From an uncultured Phascolarctobacterium sp. (GTDB lineage: Bacteria > Bacillota > Negativicutes > Acidaminococcales > Acidaminococcaceae): 64,000 nucleotides of DNA. Shown one piece after another: positions 1-7,655 of this stretch (position 1 is the first letter of the stretch; each line of letters begins with the position of its first letter). Both the position numbers and the translations under genes were made by a program. The notes under the pieces were generated by a model. It worked only from the letters and a program-made list of their open reading frames with translations, was not told where the DNA came from and searched no databases. The DNA lies in the NCBI GenBank assembly GCA_900552005.1, contig URXU01000003.1:1-64000 (forward strand), written 5' to 3'.

Positions 1-708
1 ACGGCAAAAACCTTTTTCGCCTTCCAAAATTTGACTGGCACCGGTAAAGCCATTGCGGGACAGATAGGCTGACAGTACACCGGCATAAGAACTCTTACCG
101 GCATGCAGCGCCTTGCTCATCGCGCCTTCTTTTAAAAATTCCCACAGGCCGGCAGCCTGAGTCCCGGCACTGCCGTAGCACATCAGCGTCTGTTCCGGTG
201 AAAGCTGCAGCAAATTAGCTGCGGCAGCTGCCGCGCCAAAAGTTCCTGCCGTACCGGTTGTATGCCAGAAGAAGTATGATTCCGGAATAACGCTTTCGCC
301 TACTCTGGCGCCTGCCTCATAACCGGCACAGACAGCAGCCAGCATCTGCTTGCCGCTCTTATGTTCTGCTTCGGCAATGGCAAATACGCCGGGAACAACC
401 ACTGTTGCCAGATGAATGATGGATGGATTGTGCAAATCGTCAAAATCCAGCGTATGTGAAGCGGCACCATTACAAAAAGCAGCGTCAAAAACTGAAGTCT
501 GCTTCTGTTCACCGTCAAAAACGGTGGATTCGCCTGTGGAATGCTGCAAAATAGTTTTCCGGATAATCTTAGCCGGAGGCTCCTGAGAGCCTCTGATAGA
601 AACTCCCAGCCAATCCAGCATACATTTTTTCGCCATATCGATGGAAACAGGCGTCAGTTTATCATAAGTCAAACCAGCAGTAAAATCAGCTAAATTTTTA
701 GTAATCAT
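1..708 (-). CDS. MmgE/PrpD family protein (partial, C-terminus off window)
   Basis: About 236 N-terminal residues of an MmgE/PrpD-family protein, read on the minus strand; the frame runs off the left edge without a stop. The family includes 2-methylcitrate dehydratase, cis-aconitate decarboxylase and related C-C or hydro-lyases/epimerases acting on di- and tricarboxylates. Visible family motifs are a DFDD stretch near residue 85 followed by an H-rich turn, and a HTTGTAGTFGAAAAAA segment near residue 155. The ATG at 708 follows a GAAAGAAGA ribosome-binding site. It is 43 bp downstream of the mutase gene and very likely the third gene of that operon. Exact substrate cannot be assigned; the operon suggests a CoA-linked dicarboxylate route. 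Confidence 0.85.
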   Translation of the reverse strand, partial: MITKNLADFTAGLTYDKLTPVSIDMAKKCMLDWLGVSIRGSQEPPAKIIRKTILQHSTGESTVFDGEQKQTSVFDAAFCNGAASHTLDFDDLHNPSIIHLATVVVPGVFAIAEAEHKSGKQMLAAVCAGYEAGARVGESVIPESYFFWHTTGTAGTFGAAAAAANLLQLSPEQTLMCYGSAGTQAAGLWEFLKEGAMSKALHAGKSSYAGVLSAYLSRNGFTGASQILEGEKGFCR

Positions 709-751
709 TGCATCATCTTCTTTCTTTGCACAACCGTTACTACCTTAATAA

Positions 752-2404
752 TCAGAACATAGAGCCGGATTGTTTATACTCTCCGAATACTTCACGCAGC
801 ACGCCGCAGATTTCGCCCAAAGTTGCATAAGTCTTAACAGTTTCAATCAGATACGGCATCAGGTTTTCTTCACCCTCAGCTGCGGCTTTTAATTTAGCCA
901 GTGCCGCGTCAACAGCCTTCTGATCACGCTGCTGTTTCATTGCATTAACTTTGGCAATCTGACGTTCTGCAACACTGAAGTCAGCAGTCAGGACATCATT
1001 GGTCTTAATCTGTTTGTCATCAGCAAACTTATTAACACCTACTACAACACGATCGCCTTTTTCAATTTCACTCTGATAAGCATAGGCATGAGCAGCCATT
1101 TCACTTTGCATATAGCCCTGCTCAATTGCAGCAACAGCACCGCCCATGGAGTCAATCTTAGTGATATATTCATAAGCTTCGCGTTCAAATTTATCTGTCA
1201 GTGCTTCTACATAGTAGGAACCAGCCAACGGATCGATGGTATCTGCCGCGCCACTTTCATAAGCCAGCATCTGCTGAGTACGCAATGCCAGAGTTGCGGA
1301 TTCCTCAGTCGGCAAAGCAATGGCCTCATCATATGCGCAGCATGCCATGGACTGAATGCCGCCTAAAATTGCAGACAGCGCCTGCCAGGTAATGCGGGCC
1401 ACGTTGTTCAAAGGCTGCTGAGCAGTAAGCACGCTTCCGGCAGTATGTACATGTACACGCAGCATTTGAGCCTTAGGTACTTCAGCGCCATAGCGTTCTT
1501 TCATGATTCTTGCCCACAGACGGCGGGCTGCACGGAATTTGGCAGCTTCAGAGAAGAAGTTGAGACCGGCAGTGAAAATCCAGCTGATACCGGGAGCAAA
1601 ATCGTCAACTTTCTGACCGGCTTTAATTGCCGCATCAATATAAGCCATCGCATTAGAAAATGCAAATGCAATTTCCTGAACTTCCGAAGCACCTGCTTCA
1701 CGAATATGATATGCACCTACACTGATGGTATTCCATTTGGGAATATTCTTGGAGCAGTAAGCAAAGGTATCTGTAATCAGACGCATGGACGGACGAGGCG
1801 GGAAAATATAGGTACCGCGGGCAATATACTCTTTCAGAATATCGTTTTGAATGGTGCCTTTCAGCTGTTCAGGTTTAACTCCCTGTTTTTCTGCTACAGC
1901 CACATACATTGCCAGCAATACGGCAGCAGGTCCATTAATAGTCATGGAAGTACTTACCTTATCCAGAGGAATGCCGTCAAAAAGTTTTTCCATATCTGCC
2001 AAAGAGTCGATTGCTACACCAACCTTGCCAACCTCGCCATGAGAAAGTTCAGCATCGGAATCAAGTCCAATCTGAGTGGGCAAATCCATGGCTACGGACA
2101 AGCCGGTCTGACCTGCTTGCAGCAGATATTTGTAACGGGCATTGGTTTCTTCAGCAGTTGCAAAGCCAGCATAAGCACGCATGGTCCATAGACGGCCACG
2201 ATACATGGTAGGCTGCACACCGCGGGTAAAAGGATATTGCCCAGGAAAACCAAGTTTTTCATTATAATCGAAATTTTCTACATCCAAAGGAGTATACAAA
2301 CGTTTTTCCGCAAATTCTTTTCTTTCGGGAAATTTGCTGATAGCTTTTGCTACCTTTTGTTCATAACCATTCAATTCCTGTTCAAGCAATTCTTTATTCA
2401 GCAT
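752..2404 (-). CDS. B12-dependent acyl-CoA mutase, large (substrate-binding) subunit; methylmalonyl-CoA mutase-like
   Basis: 550 residues forming the TIM-barrel part of a methylmalonyl-CoA mutase-type enzyme, without the C-terminal B12-binding domain, so it needs a separate small subunit not found in this window. By comparison from memory with the Propionibacterium enzyme, the carboxylate-binding Tyr (Y78, in RAYAGF) and Arg (R208, in PSMR) and the catalytic Tyr-His (Y232-H233) are kept, which argues for methylmalonyl-CoA or a similar acyl-CoA acid. Several usually invariant pocket motifs differ: APRLSFF is APGISWI near 270-276, AFDLPT is AMDLPT near 105-110, and HTNS(F/Y)DEA is ACCAYDEA. The ATG follows a GGGAGG site. 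It starts 16 bp after the CoA-transferase stop. Function as ordinary succinate-propionate mutase or a paralogue of altered specificity is unresolved. Confidence 0.85.
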   Translation of the reverse strand: MLNKELLEQELNGYEQKVAKAISKFPERKEFAEKRLYTPLDVENFDYNEKLGFPGQYPFTRGVQPTMYRGRLWTMRAYAGFATAEETNARYKYLLQAGQTGLSVAMDLPTQIGLDSDAELSHGEVGKVGVAIDSLADMEKLFDGIPLDKVSTSMTINGPAAVLLAMYVAVAEKQGVKPEQLKGTIQNDILKEYIARGTYIFPPRPSMRLITDTFAYCSKNIPKWNTISVGAYHIREAGASEVQEIAFAFSNAMAYIDAAIKAGQKVDDFAPGISWIFTAGLNFFSEAAKFRAARRLWARIMKERYGAEVPKAQMLRVHVHTAGSVLTAQQPLNNVARITWQALSAILGGIQSMACCAYDEAIALPTEESATLALRTQQMLAYESGAADTIDPLAGSYYVEALTDKFEREAYEYITKIDSMGGAVAAIEQGYMQSEMAAHAYAYQSEIEKGDRVVVGVNKFADDKQIKTNDVLTADFSVAERQIAKVNAMKQQRDQKAVDAALAKLKAAAEGEENLMPYLIETVKTYATLGEICGVLREVFGEYKQSGSMF

Positions 2405-2420
2405 AATAGAGACCCTCCCT

Positions 2421-3926
2421 TTACTGATCTTTCATCGTTCCATATTTTTCAAAATTTTTCTGCATATCAAATGCGTGCTGTAAATCTACCGGCATATGCC
2501 CGCATTTTTTTTGGGCCAGCCGTAAATATTCATACAACTGATCTTTGAAATCCGGATGCGCACATTTTTCAATGATTAACTTAGCGCGTTTTACCGGACT
2601 CAGACCACGAATATCAGCCACACCGTATTCAGTAATGAAGACCATGGTATCATGCTCAGTATGATCGGCATGAGTTACCATAGGTACTACGCTGGAAATA
2701 CTGCCGCCCTTGGCTGTTGACGGAGTGGAAAAGATGGTCAGATATCCGTTGCGCATGTAATCACCGCTGCCGCCGATACCATTCATCATGGTACGTCCTA
2801 ATACATGAGTGGAATTAGCCTGTCCGTAAATATCAAATTCCAACGGTGTGTTCATGGAGATAACTCCCAAACGTCTGATTACTTCCGGACTGTTGCTGAT
2901 ATCCAAAGGACGCAGCACAATGCTCTTGTTATACAGATCCGGATCCTCTTTATACATCTTAAGTACCCTGGGCGAAGGGGTAAAGGCGCAACCGGAAGCC
3001 TGCTTGATCTTGCCCATTTTTATCAGACTGAAAACTGCATCCTGCAATATTTCTGAATACATTTCCAAATTTTCAAACTTGGATTTGGCAAGTCCCATCA
3101 GTACGGCATTGGCAATGCTGCCTACACCTGACTGCATTGGCAGCATTTTCTGCGGCAGGCGTCCATGACGCTGCTCATGTTCCAAAAAGTCCACCAGATT
3201 TTCAGCAATCTTAATGCTGTTTTCATCCGGATCGCAGAGATTGCGCACATGATCGACAATGTTTGATTCTACTATACAGTCAATACGGTCCAGACCACAT
3301 TTAAGGTAGGGAGAACCGATTCTGTCACCTACATGATAAATAGGAATTTCAGTTCTGCACGGAGGCTTCTCGCAGATATAAATATCATGCATACCTTCCA
3401 ATGTCAGCGGAATGCTGGTATTTACTTCCACAATAATCTTCTTGGCATGTTTGACCAGCATGGGAATATTACCTATGCCTGGGCCAAGTACAATGCTGCC
3501 ATCCGCATTGATTGCGGCTGCTTCAACGATTGCTACATCCACATCGCCGAAAAATCCGTAATCAATCTGCTGCGCAAAATGACTTAAATGCTGATCAATA
3601 TACTCAATGGAACCATCATTAATGCCATTGTACATTCCTTTGTTAGCAGCAGAATAATATGGCATTCTGCTTCTTACACCGCCAACTTCAGCCAGTTCTT
3701 CTTCAATCTCCGGCCCTACGGAAGCACCGCTCCAAATATTGATACTGCATTTTTTGCCAGCTTTAATAGCTTCAGCCAAAGCCATGGTTGTCTTTTTCGG
3801 ATATCCGGAAGGAGTAAATCCACTAACACCCACATTCATACCGTCAGTAATGAGCTTGGCAGCTTCCTGAGCGCTGACAATTTTGTCAAATAAACACGGA
3901 GCACGTAATCTTGTAGCATCTAACAT
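2421..3926 (-). CDS. Acetyl-CoA hydrolase/transferase family CoA-transferase (succinate/propionate CoA-transferase type)
   Basis: About 501 residues of the Cat1/AarC/YgfH family, which moves CoA between acyl-CoAs and carboxylates such as acetate, propionate or succinate. The expected catalytic glutamate is E294 (numbering from the upstream ATG at 3929) in a YSEILQD context, preceded by the GVGSIANAVL motif; a second oxyanion-region motif GIGGSGDYMRN lies near residue 395. Two adjacent ATGs are possible; the second (3926) sits 6 bp from a GAGGG site and is preferred. It heads the operon with the mutase and MmgE/PrpD genes and is divergent from a LysR regulator. It probably activates the carboxylate that feeds the mutase or recycles CoA from its product; the true acyl pair is not visible. 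Confidence 0.9.
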   Translation of the reverse strand: MLDATRLRAPCLFDKIVSAQEAAKLITDGMNVGVSGFTPSGYPKKTTMALAEAIKAGKKCSINIWSGASVGPEIEEELAEVGGVRSRMPYYSAANKGMYNGINDGSIEYIDQHLSHFAQQIDYGFFGDVDVAIVEAAAINADGSIVLGPGIGNIPMLVKHAKKIIVEVNTSIPLTLEGMHDIYICEKPPCRTEIPIYHVGDRIGSPYLKCGLDRIDCIVESNIVDHVRNLCDPDENSIKIAENLVDFLEHEQRHGRLPQKMLPMQSGVGSIANAVLMGLAKSKFENLEMYSEILQDAVFSLIKMGKIKQASGCAFTPSPRVLKMYKEDPDLYNKSIVLRPLDISNSPEVIRRLGVISMNTPLEFDIYGQANSTHVLGRTMMNGIGGSGDYMRNGYLTIFSTPSTAKGGSISSVVPMVTHADHTEHDTMVFITEYGVADIRGLSPVKRAKLIIEKCAHPDFKDQLYEYLRLAQKKCGHMPVDLQHAFDMQKNFEKYGTMKDQ

Positions 3927-4050
3927 CATAATCCCTCTTTTCTTGCATAAAACCTTTGCTACCCTTAGATTACCCTGTCTGGCTTATAATGTAAAATATC
4001 AAAAATGCGTTTTATATATAGCTTTTTTTTATATGCTGAAAATAAAAAAG

Positions 4051-4111
4051 AGCCTTTATCCTTCTTTTCCATGCTTTTTTACATCTAATAAGAGTGATAA
4101 AGGCTTTTTTT
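4051..4111. terminator. Terminator-like hairpin in divergent intergenic region
   Basis: Perfect 10-bp arms at 4051-4060 and 4096-4105 (AGCCTTTATC / GATAAAGGCT) with a long 35-nt loop, followed by T7 on the plus strand and by a T-rich run on the minus strand. It lies between the divergent CoA-transferase and LysR genes, so it is not at a gene end; it may insulate the two directions or act in a leader. Confidence 0.5.
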
Positions 4112-4221
4112 GCAATAAATCCTATAATAATTTATAATATAATTAGCGAAAACATATCATTTAATTTTATATGTCTGTGTAAAATACAGTAAAATTTTCC
4201 GAAAGTTTTTCAGGAGGCCCT

Positions 4222-5103
4222 ATGGATATCGAATATTACCGTAATTTTATTGCTATTGTAAACGCCGGCAGTATTTCCGCCGCCGCCAAAAATATTTCCA
4301 TTGCCCAGCCGGCTTTGAGCAATCAGCTGAAAACACTGCAAAAAAAATACGGCACTACCCTGCTCAATGTCAAGCGCGGCGGTCACAGCATTGAACTTAC
4401 CGATGCAGGCTGCATGCTGTATAACGCAGCAAGATATATATGTTCTGCAGAAGCGAACGTTCAAAAGGAAATTGCCGACTGCAATGCCGGTTTTTCCGGT
4501 ACACTGCGCATCAGTCTTTCACCCTCCATGTCTATCAGCTTTATCAAAAACTATCTCAGCAGCTTCAGTAAAAAATACCCACAGATTAATTACGAGCTCT
4601 ATGAAGTATCCATTGCTGAGCAAACAGAACAGCTGCTGAACGGCAAAACGGAAATAGGTGTCGCCAATGCGCCGTTAAAGCAGGAAAACCGTTTTGAAAC
4701 CATTTACCGGCGCAAAGAATGTCTGGTAGCCTTATTTCATAAAGACAGCCCCTACCTTGACAACGACAAAGCCAATATTCTTTTAGATGATCTGGAAGAT
4801 ATTCCGCTGTGCCTTTCCCGCGGCTGTTCCAGTCTCTTTCTTAACATTTGCTCTGATTCCCGTATTTTTCCGCAGATTTTAAGTATCAACACCACGAAAA
4901 CCTCTACTATGACCTGGGCCAGTGAAAATGCGGGCGTAGCAATTATCCCCGCTTCGCCGGAAGAAATTTTCCCGCAGGATTTAATCTGCAAAACTATTAA
5001 AGATGAGCGTCTGTTTTTAGACAAAACTCTTTCCATCGTTAAGGGGCGGCCGCTTTCAACGGTGGCTAAGCTGTTTTTAAATGATTTTGTCAGACAGATC
5101 TGA
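4222..5103 (+). CDS. LysR family transcriptional regulator
   Basis: 293 residues with the typical N-terminal winged helix-turn-helix (about residues 1-60, recognition segment AAAKNISIAQPALSNQ) and a C-terminal periplasmic-binding-like effector domain (about 90-290). The ATG is 5 bp after AGGAGG. It is transcribed divergently from the CoA-transferase/mutase/MmgE-PrpD operon, the classic arrangement of a LysR activator with its target, so it probably senses a carboxylate or CoA-ester of that pathway. The effector cannot be told from sequence. A hairpin terminator follows directly. Confidence 0.92.
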   Translation: MDIEYYRNFIAIVNAGSISAAAKNISIAQPALSNQLKTLQKKYGTTLLNVKRGGHSIELTDAGCMLYNAARYICSAEANVQKEIADCNAGFSGTLRISLSPSMSISFIKNYLSSFSKKYPQINYELYEVSIAEQTEQLLNGKTEIGVANAPLKQENRFETIYRRKECLVALFHKDSPYLDNDKANILLDDLEDIPLCLSRGCSSLFLNICSDSRIFPQILSINTTKTSTMTWASENAGVAIIPASPEEIFPQDLICKTIKDERLFLDKTLSIVKGRPLSTVAKLFLNDFVRQI

Positions 5104-5108
5104 ACAGC

Positions 5109-5143
5109 AAAAAACTCCTGATACCAAGTATCAGGAGTTTTTT
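5109..5143. terminator. Bidirectional rho-independent terminator
   Basis: Arms AAAACTCCTGATAC / GTATCAGGAGTTTT with a 3-nt loop and T-runs on both sides. It ends the LysR gene on plus and the hydrogenase operon on minus. Confidence 0.9.
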
Positions 5144-5153
5144 ATATTAATAG

Positions 5154-6608
5154 TCATTTAGTATATTTATCATCAACAGTCTGCTGTACAGGTGAAGACG
5201 CCGCATATTTTGTCAAAGCAACCTTACTGATTCTGAAATCAGCCAGAGCTCCTGGTCCGTCAATACAGCCGTTAGGACAAGCCATGCCCTCAAAATAACT
5301 GCAGTCTAAAGCGCCGCTGCCGGCGTCAGTCAAATCACGGCGGCAATCATCCAATCCTGCGGCATAATGGGCACGCTCCACCTGGCCGCCTTTGGCTTCT
5401 ACCGTAGCCTTAACAGCTGCCGTAACACCGGCATACAGAGGAAATCCCAACCCCAGACTGGAGCCGTCCCGTTTATAAGCATCTGCGGGCTGTTGCGCCA
5501 CATCAATATCCTTGCCTTCCAAAAGACATTTGATTTCTTCAAATGTCAGAACATAATCAATAACATCATCATGCTGACGGGCTTCTGACTTTTTAGCAAT
5601 ACATGGCCCAATAAACACAGTTACCGCGTCCGGGCGCATTTTTTTTACCAGCTGTCCGCAGGAGACCATGGGAGAGGGAGTTTCAGAAATTTTATCAGCC
5701 ATTTCCGGCACATGTTTGCGGATCAGATTAACAAAAGCAGGGCAACAGGAACTGGTCATCAACTTTTGTTTATCCGGCACTTTTTCCAGATATTCCTCTG
5801 CTTCCTTGACGCTGGTAATATCAGCTCCGACCGCTACCTCTACCACATCAGCAAAACCGGCTGCTTTCAGGGCGCTGTAAAACTGCGCGGTTTCCACCTT
5901 AAACCCGAACTGTCCCACTACCGACGGAGCAACCATGGCTACTACGCTGCGGCCCTGCTTAATAGCCATAATAACACGCACGATATTGCTGCGTTCATCA
6001 ATGGCGCCAAATGGGCAGGCACTGCGGCAGGCGCCGCATTCCACGCATTTTTCGTGGTCAATGACAGCTTTTTTATCTTTATTGACGCTTACTGCACCCA
6101 GCGCACAGGCACGTACGCACGGGCGACGAATTTCGAGAATGGCTCCATAAGGACAAACCGACTTGCACCGCCCGCATTCCACGCACTTGGTACGATCAAT
6201 AAAAGCTCTGTTCTGATACAGGCTGATAGCTTTTTTCGGACAGTTATCCATACATTTATGGGTTATACAATGGCGGCAGGCATCACTGACAAAATATGTT
6301 TCAATGGGGCACTGGTCGCAGGCTACCGGCAGAACATCAATAACCGGCAGATCCTTGCGTTCCGGTTCATTTAAGGTCAGCTTGGCCGCTTCAATAATAT
6401 TTAAATCACAAGTCTGTCCCAAAGCCATATTGATTCTGTTTTTCAATACGGCACGTTCTTTATATACGCAGCAGCGGTAGCGTGGTGTATCTTCCCGCAC
6501 TTCCTGCAAAATATCATAAACATGCTCAGGTAACTGATCGTTCCAGGCATAACGAGATAAATGTTCCAATACCATTCTGCGCAGCTGCACAACTGCGGTC
6601 AGTTCCAT
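5154..6608 (-). CDS. [FeFe] hydrogenase, group B-like, with N-terminal ferredoxin domains
   Basis: About 484 residues. The N-terminal 220 residues carry several Cys clusters (CRHCITHKCMDNC, CVECGRCKSVCP, CVECGACRSACP) for [4Fe-4S] centres; the C-terminal part holds the three H-cluster motifs: TSSCCPAF (L1), GPCIAKKSE (L2) and EGMACPNGC (L3). The variant L1 and L2 (GPC instead of MPC) match group B hydrogenases, thought to act as monomeric ferredoxin-linked or sensory enzymes. Start: the first ATG (6614) is only 3 bp from GGAGG; the ATG at 6608, 9 bp away, is preferred. It is 36 bp downstream of the siroheme-reductase-like gene and probably cotranscribed. Confidence 0.92.
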   Translation of the reverse strand: MELTAVVQLRRMVLEHLSRYAWNDQLPEHVYDILQEVREDTPRYRCCVYKERAVLKNRINMALGQTCDLNIIEAAKLTLNEPERKDLPVIDVLPVACDQCPIETYFVSDACRHCITHKCMDNCPKKAISLYQNRAFIDRTKCVECGRCKSVCPYGAILEIRRPCVRACALGAVSVNKDKKAVIDHEKCVECGACRSACPFGAIDERSNIVRVIMAIKQGRSVVAMVAPSVVGQFGFKVETAQFYSALKAAGFADVVEVAVGADITSVKEAEEYLEKVPDKQKLMTSSCCPAFVNLIRKHVPEMADKISETPSPMVSCGQLVKKMRPDAVTVFIGPCIAKKSEARQHDDVIDYVLTFEEIKCLLEGKDIDVAQQPADAYKRDGSSLGLGFPLYAGVTAAVKATVEAKGGQVERAHYAAGLDDCRRDLTDAGSGALDCSYFEGMACPNGCIDGPGALADFRISKVALTKYAASSPVQQTVDDKYTK

Positions 6609-6644
6609 AATCATCTTCCTCCATTGATAAGGCTTTATACAGTT

Positions 6645-7319
6645 TTATTTTGCAGCCAGCCGCCTGCAGTAATCTTCAATTTGCTGCCATAATTCCGGTC
6701 TGCCGTCAAGTACGGCTCGCAGACGCTGCGGATAAACTCCATGCTGACGATACAGCTCAATTACATAAGCTATAGCTTCCGGCACCTGCTCCTGAGCAAG
6801 CGGTACCGCCACATGCCTGCCCTGCACGGGTTTATTTCCCAAGAGCCCGCCTATATAAAGCTCCACGCAGCCCGGACGGGTAAACGAAGGCATAATGCCC
6901 ACATCCTGAGCCATTGCCTTTCCCAAACTATTTAGGCAGCCGAAAACGCCAATTTTAAATTTTTTCGGCACTTCCTGTCCGTAAAACTGCTTATCCAGCC
7001 GGCACGCCAAGGCATGCACATCAAATAAGCCCCGGCGGCAGGCGCTTCCCTTGCAGGCCACAACAGCCCTTACCGTAGCTCCTGTACCGCCAAGACGCAG
7101 TCCGGCTTTTGCCACGGCAGCTACGGCTTGATCAAGGTTATCGGCAGCAATGCCGTCCAGCTCCATAGTTCCGCGACTGGTAGCTGTTACTGAACCATTG
7201 CCGAATGCTTCCGCAATCTTACCTAAAGCGGTCAGTTCCGTTACGTTAAACTGACCGCAATTACCAATGATTCTTAAGGCAAAAAAATTATTTTTTTGTT
7301 GAATAATACCCGTTGTCAT
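6645..7319 (-). CDS. Nitrite/sulfite reductase-like half-domain [4Fe-4S] protein
   Basis: 224 residues: an N-terminal ferrodoxin-like half domain (about 1-65) and a siroheme/[4Fe-4S] half domain (about 75-215), i.e. one repeat of a sulfite/nitrite reductase. The cluster motifs are degenerate: CKGSAC (Cx4C instead of Cx5C) near 89-94 and GCLNSLGKA near 126, where the usual GCPNxCGxA pattern has Leu in place of the second Cys. That Cys normally bridges cluster and siroheme, so siroheme reduction activity is doubtful. A GGAGTG site lies 8 bp before the ATG. It begins a two-gene operon with the [FeFe] hydrogenase and may serve as an electron-transfer partner. Confidence 0.75.
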   Translation of the reverse strand: MTTGIIQQKNNFFALRIIGNCGQFNVTELTALGKIAEAFGNGSVTATSRGTMELDGIAADNLDQAVAAVAKAGLRLGGTGATVRAVVACKGSACRRGLFDVHALACRLDKQFYGQEVPKKFKIGVFGCLNSLGKAMAQDVGIMPSFTRPGCVELYIGGLLGNKPVQGRHVAVPLAQEQVPEAIAYVIELYRQHGVYPQRLRAVLDGRPELWQQIEDYCRRLAAK

Positions 7320-7505
7320 CTGTTACACTCCGTTTTAAATAGTTAGAGAAAATATTCTATATCAGGAATATTTTTCCTGCCTTAAATTGTGATATATTTG
7401 AGGACAGAACGTGATTTGCCTCGAGTTTTTAATACTCGGAGCGATATTTTGGCAATTTTTGCAATTTTGTCAATAATAGAACTTTTATTTTTAGTTAAAA
7501 TCCTC

Positions 7506-7534
7506 TTTACAAATCAATATTTTGTTTTTATAAT
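7506..7534 (+). promoter_or_regulatory. Sigma70-type promoter of glnN
   Basis: TTTACA at 7506-7511, a 17-bp spacer, and a perfect TATAAT at 7529-7534. The expected transcription start is near 7541, immediately before a strong hairpin. The rest of the 7320-7505 gap holds short AT-rich inverted repeats but no gene. Confidence 0.8.
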
Positions 7535-7542
7535 GAGCATTA

Positions 7543-7607
7543 AAGCAACAACGTGGTTGTTGGATAGTTAAACTATCTGAACTTCGTTGTTGCTTTTCTT
7601 TTTTATT
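7543..7607 (+). terminator. Terminator-like hairpin at the very 5' end of the glnN transcript
   Basis: Outer arms AAGCAACAACG (7543-7553) and CGTTGTTGCTT (7585-7595) enclose a second palindrome GATAGTT-A-AACTATC; a TTTTCTTTTTT run follows. Placed between the promoter and glnN, it should release a short RNA unless it is read through, so it is a candidate attenuator under nitrogen control. Confidence 0.7.
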
Positions 7608-7655
7608 CAGAGGGGAATAAAAACGGTCCCCACTCATTTCAGGGAGGTTTTTATT

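Noticed and set aside
1445..2191. Long plus-strand open frame antisense to the mutase gene
   Set aside because: It has no ribosome-binding site or recognisable protein motif and lies fully opposite a clear coding gene; it is a shadow of that gene's codon bias.
7587..7655. N-terminal extension of glnN
   Set aside because: It would start within the leader hairpin and lacks a ribosome-binding site; the ATG at 7656 has a good one and gives the conserved N-terminus.
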